Source of the DNA: Angiostrongylus vasorum
Taxonomy: Eukaryota > Nematoda > Chromadorea > Rhabditida > Metastrongylidae
Length of the DNA stretch: 64,000 nt
Assembly (NCBI GenBank): GCA_018806985.1
Contig: JADANN010000108.1
Span: 2,418,001 to 2,482,000 of the forward strand
Reading direction: 5' to 3'
Positions 10,961-23,135 of this stretch are shown in pieces. The position numbers were made by a program, and so were the translations under genes. Every line of letters starts with the position of its first letter. Position 1 is the stretch's first letter. Below the pieces are notes generated by a model. It searched no databases. It saw nothing but the letters and a program-made list of their open reading frames with translations, and was not told where the DNA came from.

Positions 10961-12300
10961 AAAGGGGTTTATTAGCGCTGGGGTTAGTGATGCCGTGGAT
11001 CAAGAAGGAAAACGCTATAGTTCGATACCTGCTTCAGCGGTCTCCTCCAGTCCAGTCGATGTGACGTGGGAACGCCTTAGCATGGTTATCGTCAAGGTTA
11101 AGAGGAGAATTGACTTGACCAGCATGCTACAATATTCGCATAGAAGATGAAATCCTCAAGCAGTAGCTGAAACAACGCGCGAAATGTTCGAAGACCATTG
11201 TGAACGTTGATTGTGAGGAAAACCAATTCAGTGCAAGAGGTGCTTGGATCCCGTAGATATAATGACGGTTAATGTAGAACAAAGTATAAATAAATAAATA
11301 AAAAAATAAGCATATATATATATATATATATACTCAGCTCTCTGCAGAGTAAGTGTTCTTGCTGAGTTCATAGGGACGAAAACTATAGGTCGTAATCTAG
11401 AGTGTGTTGAAGGTGACTCTTGTATCTCTATGAAGACTCTTTAGCGTATTTGTGTTCACAGACATTTAAACGTGTGTATGGCGGTAATGAATTTTCCTAT
11501 GAATTATTTTGTCGCGTAGACATTGACTGTGACACTTTTTATGTTAAATTAATATTTCCCTACCACAGACGATATTATAAAAATTATTTTCGGCGCGCCA
11601 AAATTTGGAGAAAGAGCTGATTTAGACGGTTTTATTAGTCGACATGAGTATTTCTGCGATATCTTGGTTATTGGATGGATAGAGTAACACGGAAACTTGT
11701 TTCTTTTGAGAAGGGGGCTTCTTTTTTTAAGGTGCATTTTTGACTGCAATTAGTGCATGCTACATACGACGGAAGATAAGGTGTCGCCTAGAATTTTTTA
11801 ATACTAAGGAACCAGCATGGCTTGACCACTATTCAGACAGTGGGAAAGTGACTACCACGTTCATATTTGAACCGACGCCTCTCGGCTAAAGTGAACTTTA
11901 TTAACTGCAGTAAAAGTACTATAGTCTGTAGATCTTTGTCTCCATGGGAAGAATCTTCTCGAAATTTGTGATTTTGATCTGATGATATCCTGGAGCACAT
12001 CAAAGGCGCACTTTTTTTTCGTCGAGATTCATATTTCGAGAATGAAAAGAAGTGGTGTTCCGTTCACTAGGACACTTTAATTTTCCAAATACCCCGTTAA
12101 TGTTTATAGCTGCCAGGATTTCGTGTTGAATTTTAAAAATATAAGTATCGTTTCGATTTATTCCGAAATTTTAATGCTAAACACCTTTTTCAATGATTAA
12201 AATTTAAGTGCCTGTTAGAGAACCATGCAACTATGCTTCTAAATAGATAGAGCGGCGTCTCTTCTTCAAGGAGATCACGTGCCCAACTTCTCAAGCTTCC
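10961..12300. other. No gene seen
   Basis: AT-rich sequence with a short (TA)n at about 11313-11332. Nothing else supportable. Confidence 0.5.
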
Positions 12301-12309
12301 TAGTAATTG

Positions 12310-12620
12310 AAAAAACTGTCAGCAGTTTCCGAAGAATCGGCTTCGGCCACAAGTGTTAGAATCGGGATCCCAGTGGATCTTAATATGGTATATAGTATAT
12401 TTCATATAATATACCATGCGGAGTGTATAATATACTATGTTGTATGTGGTATGAAATGTGTAGTATGTAGTATACTTGATGTACAGGTGCTCGGAGGTCA
12501 ATGAACCTGCGACGTCCACCTCGCTACGACGATCTGCTCGGGAACCGAGGCCAAAACGGGCGCTCAGTCCCACTCCGATAAGTCCGAAGCGGAGATCGCA
12601 TGCGAAATCTTACTTGGTCT
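12310..12620 (+). other. Possible extra coding pieces 5' of the finger gene
   Basis: Two patches look protein-like but could not be spliced in phase. The first is 12323-12384, after CTGTCAG (SEESASATSVRIGIPVDL, before GTATAT). The second is about 12488-12620, encoding a Pro/Arg/Ser-rich basic string (SAREPRPKRALSPTPISPKRR). They could be exons of the next gene's N-terminus. A low-complexity ATA-rich stretch separates them. Confidence 0.25.
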
Positions 12621-12788
12621 TGTCATTCTTCGCTGTTTTGTTTTTTCTTTCGTGTTTTTTAAAACAATATTCGGTTAGAATTTCCATTTTGAATCTATTC
12701 TACTGCGCTTTACATGAGCGCTGGCTTGCATTATTCAGTTTTGCTTGTTATCATTTAGCTGCAGTTTAGAATGACGATTTGAAGGAAA

Positions 12789-15700
12789 ATGAAACATGGA
12801 CGACACGGAGAACGGGAAAGATTGGTAGGCTATTCATGTTCTGATATCTTCATTTCTGTCTTGTACTTGTGAGGAGCAGTAAACTATTTTTTTCTTAGTT
12901 CTCGGAGATTATTCTTATAGGAGATGTCAACGGAAAAAGGGATCCAATCTATGTTTCTGATTTACTTGGAAAATCACAACAGCATGTAGTAAGTGTTCCT
13001 GCATTTACTTCTTATCAGTGGATTGTTTGGGTATTACTAATAAAGTTCTATTCTATTGATTGACACTGGTAACACTAAGAAAAGCTAAATGTATAATTTG
13101 TAGGCCAGTGTCACATTTTATGCAAAGGATTTGATAACGTGTTAAATTTGCGTGAAATGAGCTGCTAATTTCTCCTATTGATTGTTTAACAATTTTGTCT
13201 CACAGGCTAAAAGGACCACTACTAGCAACAAACCCGTCCATTCTCCCGATATTTCCGACGTTGATTATGGAACAGCAGTCTCTTATGATGATATGGAAAA
13301 CGATCTAGTGGATATTCAGCCATTTGAAACTAGTGACACAACAAGCGAAGTGTTCGTTAGCACGAGTTTCGTTGCACAACGAACTCCTGAACAGCACGTT
13401 AGTGTTAGTGTGCTGACGTTGTCACAGTTACCGGAGAACACTGAACATTCCACAGAATGTGTTTCTCATTTGAGAACACCATGTGATAGAGTCGCTCCTT
13501 CGGATCAGGAAATTGTTGTGCTTTCGACGCCTTGCAATGCCACGCAAATTCGAAAAGAGTCTTCGAACCGTTTCGAGCAGTTAAATCCAGTAGATGCTAA
13601 TCCCATGCAAGCATTCTCGCCTCTGGAAGATCAAAACTGTGCGAGCACTTTTGACGATCGCTCTGGATCTTCCATCACTGCTGCGAATGAGGACCGTTCA
13701 ATAATGGATGCAACAAATCAAATGGAACCACCAATCTTGGATGGACCTATTATTGTTTCTCAGTGTGAAGTTAAATCGACTACTGAAATGCCGCCTACTC
13801 TAATGGCAGATGGAATTGTGCAGAAGGAACCTCCGAAACCGATCCACTATGTTGTTGGAGAGATTTACAGAGTGCATACACCAAATGGAACTGAGCAAGA
13901 AGTACAGTTAGCTGTTATGGACGATGGTTCTGAAGCCCTGGTGAATGTTAACGGCGAAATAATTGATATGACACCGGAGGATGGGTATGCTACCATCGAC
14001 ATTTGCGATATTGATTTCAACTTTTTGGACGACAAGAATATTGTGTGTGGTCTATGTGGAGAAGTAGTATTGTACTCGTCGCTATTCAATGGTCATTTTA
14101 GTAGAGTCCATCCAGAGATGTTAGACACTGACATGCTGATTGGTGGAGTGCCTTACGTGGAATATTTGAAGACAAAGTTAGAAAGTGACCGGAAGAATAT
14201 AAAAAATGGTTTCAAGTTTTCAAAGCAATCAGTATTTCGGAGGACTCCTCGTAGAGTTAGTCAAATACGAATTAACCCAACTGAAATGTCAATGGCCCAA
14301 CTCGAAGTTGCATTGAAGAAGAAATTGTTGGAGAAGATGGGACGAAAAGTCAGTGTCTCCCTAGTTGACAAGGAGCATGTAAAATGTGGCATCTGCAACT
14401 CTGTGATCTCTATTAATAAGAAATTTGAAATTGTACACGTCGTTCGCCATTTCAACGCCTGGCATCCTACAAATCATCAGTGTGCTGGGCAGTGGCAAAA
14501 AAGGACTCAGAAACCCGGATTGGGAAAGCCACTGTCAAAGCAGGATTTTGCCGTTATTGATCTCTCTCACACACAACCAGATAATCTACAATGCATTTGG
14601 TGTGGGATGTTCATCGATGCAACAACTATAGCAGTGCACTTCACAGATTGTCACCCTGGAGAGGTTGAAGTACCCAAGTGCCTGCTATGCATCCAGGTAT
14701 ATTCGAAGATTATCTAAGTGTGAATTCTTCTTACTGTGGGAGTTTATGTAGAGTATTTTATTATTGCCTTGCTCTTGCTTACACTTATCATAGATTTCTC
14801 AGGAGCTAGTAATCAATGCTCGTATAATAGAGAAATTCGGATCCGATTTTGACGTTATCCTTCCTGATGAGTTTCATATAAAAGTCGAGAAGTTAAACAA
14901 ATTGTTCACATCCGAGTCGCAAATGGACAATGTGAGTTTATGTAACTTTCGAAATGATGTAGTGTGTGTAGAGTTTTTTCTTTTTATGATGGCTGAAGTT
15001 TTCACGTCAACATTTTTTAGGCAATAGAGAGATATCTTGATACTTTAAATGGGAAGCGGAAAAAGGCTTCATTAACTGTGGAACGCAGAGTTTTTGACGG
15101 TGACTCTGTAGTCGTTCACACCACCGCCATTCCGGGAGAGGATGATTCAGTGGATGACGTCGATGAAGTAATCGCTCGTCCGAGGCCGACCAATGTAAGT
15201 TTATAAATTGATTTCACGATTTCCTTCAGAAAAGTATTCATAATTGAGGCTTTTAGACCAACAGTCGTCAAGTTTTTGGTCGACATAACAAACCGAAAAG
15301 GAGTATGGTCCAGCCGATTTATCGTCAAGCTCCACCCAGGAACTCTGATTACGTGAAAGTCATAAGTGATTCACATTGGAAATGCAAGATCTGTGATGCT
15401 GATCTATACGGCGCTGTTATCTCAGCTTGTGCGTATTGTTTTGTTGTCCTATTTTACGTTAGTTCTTCCAGCAACGAGTAATGCTCTCACTGTTTTGTTT
15501 TATAGGTGCCATTCGTCACTTTAAGTTGAAACATCCCCAGGAATCAGACAGCCTTCAGTTCGAAGTAGTTCGTGTTAGTATTTGAAAATTCTCAGCGTTT
15601 TGACGTTTTGTCAGGTGGTGGTCCGTATTATTCTGTGTATAGGCCCGCCTTGATAGGATAAGCGATGGATGTATGGAGTTTGTACACCCACAAATGCTGG

Positions 15701-17121
15701 AGTGCCTAATTTGCCATCTTACTTATCAACTGCACAAGCCTTACAATGTGTGTCGCGGGATCCGGCACCTGAAATCCCGACACCCTGAAATAATGCCTGA
15801 ATTTAATGGCGAACCAGTAAGCTTTCGTATTGTTTCTGTAGTTTATTGATACCGGTTATTCTTCAATCTCACTGTATCATGTTTTTTACTGATTAAAGCT
15901 TCGTCGATACCGGAAAACTGGTACTGCTTTGCGACTAGATGACGATCCTAACATTCCAAGACGTCGCAAAGATGCGCGGATGCCTGTTGATAATGATCTT
16001 CTAGCTCGTTTGAAGGCGCAATACCCTAATAGCTTCGATAAGGTATTGCCTAGAGGTTTCTATTTCTTATCATTAAATTGTACCATTGCTCATAGAAGAC
16101 GTGAATTTTGCTTGATGCGTGTTTTTACTGTCCAGATGGATAGCTTAACAGGTTGTAAAGTAAAAATCACAGGTGCACATGGCTGTTTCTTAACGTGTAG
16201 CTGTAAAAGTTCTAGTAAAACGCGAGTTAGGAAGTGTGAACGTAGCGCTCTAAAAAGATTTGCTCTTCTTTCTCCTAGGCTAGTTAAATTGTATTTTGCG
16301 TGTTGATAGTGTAACTGGAGAGAGTACTTTATCCACTAAACGTCCACATTGACGTCGTATTGAGCTTTTTGTCACTGAGATTGCCTGCAGTTGCTTTATT
16401 TCATAGTTTGTTCCAGGTACAAACAATCTATGGAAATGCTGGTGAACCTATGTATGTGCTTGTGAGCGGAAGTGATGAAGCTGATGAGGTTGTCAAGGAG
16501 AACATGAAACTGATGTCCAATGCATCAGTTTTAGAGCAAGAAAAGAGTGCAGAAACAGACGAGGTTAGTCGTCTTTTTTAATACGTGCACAGGATTTCTG
16601 AGCTTAAACCTGTCCGTATTAATAATTATTTCTTATTTTCTGTTAAGTTACTGCTTCCTGGCTTTTTTTTTAAGCAGCGCGTGTTAGATATTTTTATGAC
16701 GGTATAACTTTCGAGTATTTTTTTAGAAGTTCATTCGACACCTGATTTTCCTCAAGTTTTTTGAGATCTTTACCTCCAAGTCTGTTGGTTAGAGAACTGT
16801 CATGCTCTTACCCTTACACTGTTTCCCAATTCTGCTGAGTGACAGTAGTCCTGTGACTTACTCTTTTAGACTTGTGCTTTTTATTTTTGAAATTTCTTTT
16901 CTTCACAGGGTAACGGAGAAGAGATTTCATCAGACGACATTAAACCGAGACAAGAAGTTGTATTCGAGTTAAGCTACGATTATGTGGGTTCACTAATTTC
17001 TTTTCTGTCTTAGTTTTGAATGCTGTTAGCAGGCTTACATTTTTAGAACAACTTGGATGCTGAAGGTAAGCCGCGGAAGCATTTGGTTCGTGTAACACCG
17101 GGTATACAAAGCAAGTTGCCG
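12789..17121 (+). CDS. Large protein with five C2H2-type zinc-finger motifs (3' end unresolved)
   Basis: Exons: 12789-12824, 12899-12988, 13206-14696, 14794-14931, 15021-15194, 15257-15428, 15506-15573, 15643-15816, 15899-16042, 16417-16563, 16909-16983, 17047-17121. All junctions are in phase, giving at least 928 residues with no stop. The first 320 residues are acidic and Ser/Thr-rich. Five finger motifs follow: CGLC...HFSRVH (near residue 323), CGIC...HFNAWH, CIWC...HFTDCH, CKIC...HFKLKH (split by the intron at 15429) and CLIC...HLKSRH. A lone CLLC pair follows the third finger. The loops between Cys pair and His pair are longer than in classical fingers and the usual linker is absent. A nuclear DNA- or protein-binding role is therefore inferred. 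I do not recognise the gene. The start ATG at 12789 is the only one that keeps phase with exon 2; earlier exons are possible. No stop was reached after 17121. Confidence 0.72.
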
Positions 17122-17565
17122 GTATGTGATAGTTAGGTTTTCTAGAATTTTTTATTATTCCTTTCAATTTTGAAATCTGTTTTGGTCTGCACATTTGCAA
17201 CAGTGGGCATCCTCCTTACGGGCATATTTTTGGAGGCACGATGGGTCATGCCCATTGGTTTCAATGCATTTTGTGGTAGCTATTTTTTTTACAGCACAAA
17301 GTTTTTTTGCAACATGTTCTTGGTTGAGTCGACGGCTCCTTTCGAAAAAAGGCAATCTAATATGTTTCAAAACATACAGAGAAGTGTTTTAGGACGAATT
17401 TTTTTCACATCTTCGAATTTCGCTGCGTGGGTAATGTTAGAGAAAATGTTAGACTTTTGGATGAGGAGGATACTGATATATTTCCTGTACAGATGCATCG
17501 TTCTCGAGCTCAGATGGTGTGTTTCATCAGCGTGCTTTCGTATAGTGTACCTTTGGGAACATTTT
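17122..17565 (+). other. Possible terminal exons of the finger gene
   Basis: A 24-base piece at 17493-17516 has an excellent acceptor (TTTCCTGTACAG), a GTGTGT donor and the right phase. The frame upstream of it (about 17393-17492, ENVRLLDEEDTDIFPVQ) also looks coding but starts out of phase with 17121. 17204-17275 (acceptor TTGCAACAG, donor GTAGCT) is another in-phase open block. I could not choose among them. Confidence 0.25.
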
Positions 17566-17905
17566 TAGATGCACCTCTAGCGCAGTGGTTAGAGATTCCA
17601 TGCAATACACATGGGTTTGACACCGCGCTCCAGGCTCACTAGGCCTTCCATTCCTCCAGCGTGGGTAGATCCCACGTCTTAAACTCGCCGACTCTTTCAT
17701 CCCTTCAGAGTGAGCAAATTGGTACGGGAGCTTTTTTGGCAGCATTACAACGCTTACTGGCTACAATGGTAGGTTGCTGCGAGTCAGATATGATACAGGC
17801 CAGGTATTCACTTACTCACCTCTGACGCCGTTTAATGAAGTCGAATGCATGGCACACCCATCACATATTGCTCGAGGCCAGCACTTTGATCCTTTATCCT
17901 TTTTT
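17566..17905 (+). repeat. Divergent F1 repeat with a doubled central core
   Basis: Head CTAGCGCAGTGGTTAGAG and B-box relic GGGTTTGACACC. The core motif occurs twice: GGCCTTCCATTCCTCC near 17640 and TTTCATCCCTTCAG...GCAAATTGGTAC near 17695. The tail follows (AATGAAGTCGAATGC, then GCACTTTGATCCTTTATCC). Longer than the other copies by about 60-70 bases because of the doubled part. Confidence 0.65.
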
Positions 17906-18117
17906 ATGTATTTTTGGCGTGAAATGTGCCTTTATTGCGATTATGGAATAGTGGGAGGAGCATCGTTTCCTACATTGGTTTCATTTAGTGCTAACCTACT
18001 TATAATCTTTATCACCTATTATATACGAAAAGACTTACTTTTTTTATACCATCTGTTACCTGTCGTCCCGTTATAAGATCGTCAATTCGAGCAGATACCA
18101 GTAAACCTTCTATTTAG

Positions 18118-20530
18118 CGCACAAAGTTGCCAGTGGGTTCTGCTTGCTTAAGGGACTCGTTGAGCCAGGGTTTCTATGGAGAACTCTAACCATCAGGTCG
18201 ATAGTCTTCCTGCTATTCGTTTGACATAACGACGAATCGAATCGCTAATAACTTTTGTCCACGGTTGTCGTTCATACGCATTACATGGTGATTTGTAGCA
18301 TTGTCGGCGCACCTTATCTTCGATAGTTTAGCGTATAGAACGGAATCTTTGATTTTTGATCATTGACACAAGTCGAAGCTTACAATCCATTCCGTTACTT
18401 GTGTGACACATGATACTCCTTACATCAACCTTTCGACTACGCGTTTATTAACGCTGAGAGAGCCTTCATCCTGCTTACGCAGAGGTCGGGTTTCGAAAAA
18501 TTGGCGTATAGATGTTTAAATCGACGTAAATGAGACAGAGCGGTCTCTTGTGCTCCTGCGATACTTCAGTAAGTCTTGTTGTCGTGTGGATATGGTCCAT
18601 CGTCCTGATTCCTCTTCGAAACCCTGTTTGCTCGCATGGCTCTCCTTTGTCCAGTGTTCTATCTATTCTGTTTAAGATGTCTCGACTGGAAAGTTTGTAG
18701 ACGCAGACAGCAAACAGAATGTGCCATAGTTGCCGATATCGTAGCGGTATCCCTTCTTGAACAGTGAAACTCTTGCAGCTCTTCTAATTAATAAGAACTT
18801 TGCATTCTGAAAAATGGCGTGTGAGGAGCCGAGCCAGTGTGTTGACGGGGGACTGGCGGAAGGTTCTTCAGGTGTTCAGATGTTATCCTCTCCTGACCCA
18901 ATGTTGTCTACATTGCCTTTCTGGAAGTTGTAATTCATCTGTCTGGGCGTTGGAGTGCAACCATCTTATTTCTCGGACTGGCGAAATTTCGGTGGGCTTT
19001 TTGAATGCTTTTCCACCTTATGCAGCTTCGACATAACTGCTCCACTTCTCTTTTAAGATTTTCTTTTATCAACTGTCTGTGTTGTTTTGGAAGTTCGGAC
19101 GTGAGTTGGCGGTTGCCTGTTGCTCTTCCGATTCCATGCTGTCGTATCAACTGGAGTGTTTTTTGTAGGAAGAAGTCTCTTAGAGACTTTCGAACTTTTG
19201 GCTTTCACAACTGACGCCAAGATGTTAAGTGAGCCGATCATATTCCTCGTCGATGTTATCAACAACGGCGTCTTCCCAAGTGCCAACTAATGGACTGGAT
19301 AAATCCCATTTTATGATGGTTTTGGGACTTCGTTTTCTGGATTTAACAGCTTTTTTAATCTTCGCGAGAAATTACATCTTGCACTAAGGGAGGCGATGGT
19401 CTGATCCCGTGTATGATTTTATGACAACAGCGACATCAGTAAGGCAAAACCTTCGGTTTTCTACGATATTGTCTATTTTATCATGGTACTCTGCATTAGA
19501 GGGCGCGTTTGGCGCAGTGGTCGGAGGCACCCTGCAACACGCACGTGGAATCGATCCCGGCGCCCATGGCCTACCAAGCCTCCCATCCCTCCGATGTCAG
19601 CAAATTGGTACAGACTTGTCTGGGAAGATAGCAGGATTGGCTCGATACATCGCTAGGCCACCGCGAGTCATTGTAAAGGCCAGATATGCATTCAATCACC
19701 TCCAGCGATACTTAATGAAGTCGAATGCACGGCGCATCTCTCAAAGATTCATCAACGACGAGAGCTTTATGAGAACTTTTACTCTCCACTGGGAGAATGC
19801 CACGTCCAGCTTTTTAGGGTGGGGCTTCTGGAATTGCGAGTTATCATGAATGGTCTTGGTCGTAATGATAAATTTAGACAGCCTCTCACCTTGCTCGTTC
19901 CGTTCTAATCCGTCGGTCCCAGTATAACGTTCTTCAAACGTTTTTTGTCGATCTAATCTTGGTTCTAAAAGCTTCAGTGATGACATTAAAGAATGTATGG
20001 TCTTCTCTGTAGAACTTCTCCAAGTCCAAATAGAGCGCTTCAACCTTGGCTTCATCATGTCTTGATGTCGGTGCGTAGACGACGAAGTTTTTCAAAGTCG
20101 GTATTGATTCGCATCTGTTCGGCCATAAACGTTCGATTCCGGTTGTTAGCTGTTCCATTATTCTTGGCCACACTCGTACTGACGAGAAAGTCGACGCCAC
20201 CGACTTCTGTATTCTCGCATATGTTCCGAGGAGCAGTTCTTCTACGGTGTTGACGTCGTATCTTATTATCCTTCTTACCTGCGTAATCAATTCCTCTATA
20301 GAGGACTCAAATGCAAGTTTCGTCACAATAAGAAACGGAAATTTTCCGAAGAGTGTGGAAAAGCGAGTGGGAGGAGCACAAAGAATAGTGATTGTAAAAA
20401 ACATAGAATTGGAAGAAAACTGAGAAGCCCATATTTAAGGTCGCAATTTTAAGGAATACCAGAAAAGATGTGTTGATTTCGATGCGCAGCTCTCGTGGTG
20501 AAAAAATGGGGTTACAGATGGCCACCGCTG
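18118..20530 (-). mobile_element. Decayed RTE-type non-LTR retrotransposon
   Basis: Minus-strand fragments appear in the order expected for an RTE-like element. First is the start of an endonuclease domain (IATLNMG, about 20450), then its middle (FVVYAPTSRHDEAKVEALYLDL and KFYREDHTFFNVI, 20000-20120). Then RYTGTDG...NEQGERLSKFI (about 19850-19930) and a linker with NFASPRNKM (about 18960). Reverse-transcriptase pieces follow: GNYGTFCLLS (about 18740) and RIDRTLDKGEPCEQTGFRRG (about 18650). The C-terminal fragment is YAKLSKIR (about 18320). Many stops and frame changes and a missing part of the RT show it is dead. An F1 SINE lies inside it at 19500-19775. Confidence 0.8.
19500..19775 (+). repeat. 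F1 tRNA-headed SINE-like repeat inserted in the RTE relic
   Basis: Full copy. Head GGCGCGTTTGGCGCAGTGG then GGAATCGATCCCGG; core CCTACCAAGCCTCCC and CAAATTGGTACAGACTTGTC; tail CGACGAGAGCTTTAT. It interrupts the endonuclease/linker region of the retrotransposon, so it arrived later. Confidence 0.8.
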
Positions 20531-20621
20531 AAAATGAGATATAGTCACGAGTGTGTCAAATACGCTTTCTGTCTGATTTATACCGTTATAGTTGAATTCG
20601 GATACGTGTGCTAGGTATATT

Positions 20622-23135
20622 ATGGAAAACGAAAGCAACGTCACTATCCCGGAGGCGCAACTGGAACAGAACGAAGCGAATGAAGTGTTTTTTGGTGATG
20701 GAGCACAGGGTGATGAAAATTCCACAGATGAGACAACGGTAATTCTGGGTGATGTTTTGTTCGTTGACGCAGATGGTAACGAGATTATCCAGCGAACCAC
20801 TGCTCTTCAGGATGGAACTGTTCAACAACAGTATTTAGGCCAAGTAAGGATAAATTCCGGCATTTTTTATTACAATTCTATGTTTGACAAATTCTGTTAG
20901 CTAGGTGCAAAAGTAACTGCGGTTTTTGCATCGTTGAAGCTTGCCTTTTATTACTGGACTACGTTCTTGATGAAGTTGTCATGTCATAAATTGAAATGCA
21001 CGCTTACTCTTTTTTTTGATGATTATTTACTGCTTGTTGTTTGTTTTATTCGTTGTAAGCTATGAAAATGATGAACAGAAAACAATTTTGAGCAGCTTTA
21101 TTATTCAAAATAAGTCCTAAGGTAGCGGAGCAAACTCAGAAGACGAGGTTTTTTTTGCACGATCCGTCCTTTAGATCTACTATGCGGATCCCAGCACATC
21201 TCACATTCGATTTGTTTCCTCGTATTCATCATCTACGAAGCTCTTCCAGCTTTCTTTTCTTTTTACATCTGGTTTCGGCTGCTGCTTGAGGATTTTTCTT
21301 TCATCATGAATGTCGTTTAATTCCGGTCGAGTGGATTCTCCCTGAAGTTCTGAGATAGCCGTGCTGAAGCGTTCCAAATTGGACTGCAGAGAGTGAACGT
21401 TGCCCAGATAAGTCCAGTAGCAATTTCCCGACGCCGAATGGATGGGAGGTTTAATGAGTCCGGTGCGAGGACGAACCAGAACTGTACTTGTGATGGTCGA
21501 CTTCACTACCACTGTGCTACCCGCCTCCTACAGCATTACATTTCATTGAGATGCTAATAAACATGCAGAGAAACGATTCAAGAGGATTTCCAAAAGAAGC
21601 GAGAGCCTTGAAAAGGAGCGTAGTGGCTGTTCAGCGGAAGTAAACAACAACAAGTTGAGAGCATCGAAGCTGCTCCTCTTGTGAGCATTGAGAAGTTAAC
21701 AGTGAAGTTAAGGTTCACCATTCTAACATTGTTCGACATTTGAAATAAAACAGAAAGGTGAAAAATTCATAAGTGGGAGCTCACGGGCTGACTAAAAATT
21801 GAAAAAGTCGTCGTCCTGATGCCTCTCCTTTTCGCTTCTTTTGTGTAAAAAAAGCGACTCATTTCTGGATTTCTTTACAACCCACAGCAATGTTCAGCGT
21901 AGTTATTGGTTTGAGATACAGTTCCCAAGCACTTTCTAAAGCCAAATGTACACCGCACGATGGTTATGTTTGCTGTTTGATGATCTTTTTTGAAATCATC
22001 CACTACAGTTTTCTAGTGAAACGATTACAACGCAGAAGTACTGTTGTGAAGTCGATGAAATGCATTCAAATTGCAGTCTACTTATTCAGCTTTGGCTAAT
22101 AGAAAAAGTGCAATTGTTTTGCACGGCCACTCTTGACCACACAACAAACGCTGCAGCAATTTAGCAATTTGGGCTGCAAACTCTGCCTCACCTGTCGTAA
22201 CACTGAACGTTTGCTAATCGACTAGCGCTTTCTTAGCAACGAAAAGTACTTTCCAGAAAAACCTTCAGCGATCAAGCCACTGCTAAAAATGCCTTTGAAG
22301 AAATCATTGCTTGCAGGCTTTTGAAATGCCAATAAAGAATCTTATATCTTGAAATCTGAAGATTTTAATGGTTCTTGTTTTAGTCCGTAATGTTGTGTTT
22401 GACATTAGTTGCAACAACTGAACATTTACTGTACGAGGACCGCAATAACTGTTGCTCCACGCTAACATTTTTGTCTTCTTTTATACCTACTTTTCCATTG
22501 TAAGCGCTGAAACTATAATAATTCTAGACCGTTAAGAGTGAATGATTGAATAGTGACTCATTCATTTCTTATTTAAGCCGTAGTTTTTACAGGCAGAAGA
22601 TGGTTCCTTATTTGTACTTGGTGACGCTATGTCGGCAGGGTTGCACCCTTGTGCTGATGTCGATGTTTATGAGGAGGAGTTAGTAAATGATAGTGCGGAG
22701 TCACAAAATTTGATACTTCAAGACGATTACGAAAATCAGGTTGGCAATGTCGCTAATCATCGTAACCAGGGAAATAATCGTAATGGACATCGTGGTCACA
22801 GTGGAATAAGCCGAGAACAGGGGTTTGACGCCAGTAACACTGTTACTGTGGAGGAGGCGTATAGTGATGACAGAGCAATTGTAGTGGAGGAATATTCCGA
22901 TTGTGTTGAGATCGAAGAAGCGCAACCAAAATACAGCCCTAAGGTGGTGATCGGTGATAATGTACAATACGATGAAGGTGAAGTAGCACCGAATGAAGAG
23001 GTTTTTCGGGAAAGACTTGTTACCCGAGATGAGCGATTCGACCGTGGCGCTACAGGAGTTGGACAATCGGCTATAAGCGGCTGTCAGCAGAATGTCTCGC
23101 AGCAAAACACTAGTACAGTGGTTAGAAACAGGTAG
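20622..23135 (+). CDS. Acidic two-exon protein (254 aa) with repeated hydrophobic-Gly-Asp motifs
   Basis: Exon 20622-20843 starts at ATG and ends before GTAAGG. Exon 22593-23135 follows TTTTTACAG and ends with TAG; the junction is in phase 0. The product is strongly acidic and low in aromatic residues. It carries recurrent motifs: VILGDVLFVD (exon 1), LFVLGDAM (start of exon 2) and VVIGDNVQYD (late). A similar IILIGDV opens exon 2 of the finger gene 8 kb upstream. The two are therefore either tandem relatives or one gene split by an intron full of repeats. No fingers and no known domain seen. The intron of 1.7 kb contains an F4 repeat. Confidence 0.6.
21118..21536 (-). repeat. F4 tRNA-headed SINE-like repeat
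   Basis: Read on the minus strand. The head is GGCGGGTAGCACAGTGGTAG (A-box like), then TTCTGGTTCGTCC (B-box like). The core shared with F1 follows (AAACCTCCCATCC...GTCGGGAAATTG...GACTTATCTGGG). The tail of its own includes GGCTATCTCAGAACTTCAGGG and ends in GGATCCGCATAGTAGAT. Counterparts: 52.7 kb and fragments at 26.9 and 40.0-40.5 kb. Confidence 0.7.

Noticed and set aside
19409..19849. 146-codon + strand frame
   Set aside because: It lies entirely in the F1 repeat and RTE relic. Similar frames recur wherever F1 occurs (30227-30520, 33504-33919, 39114-39464), so they are repeat-derived.
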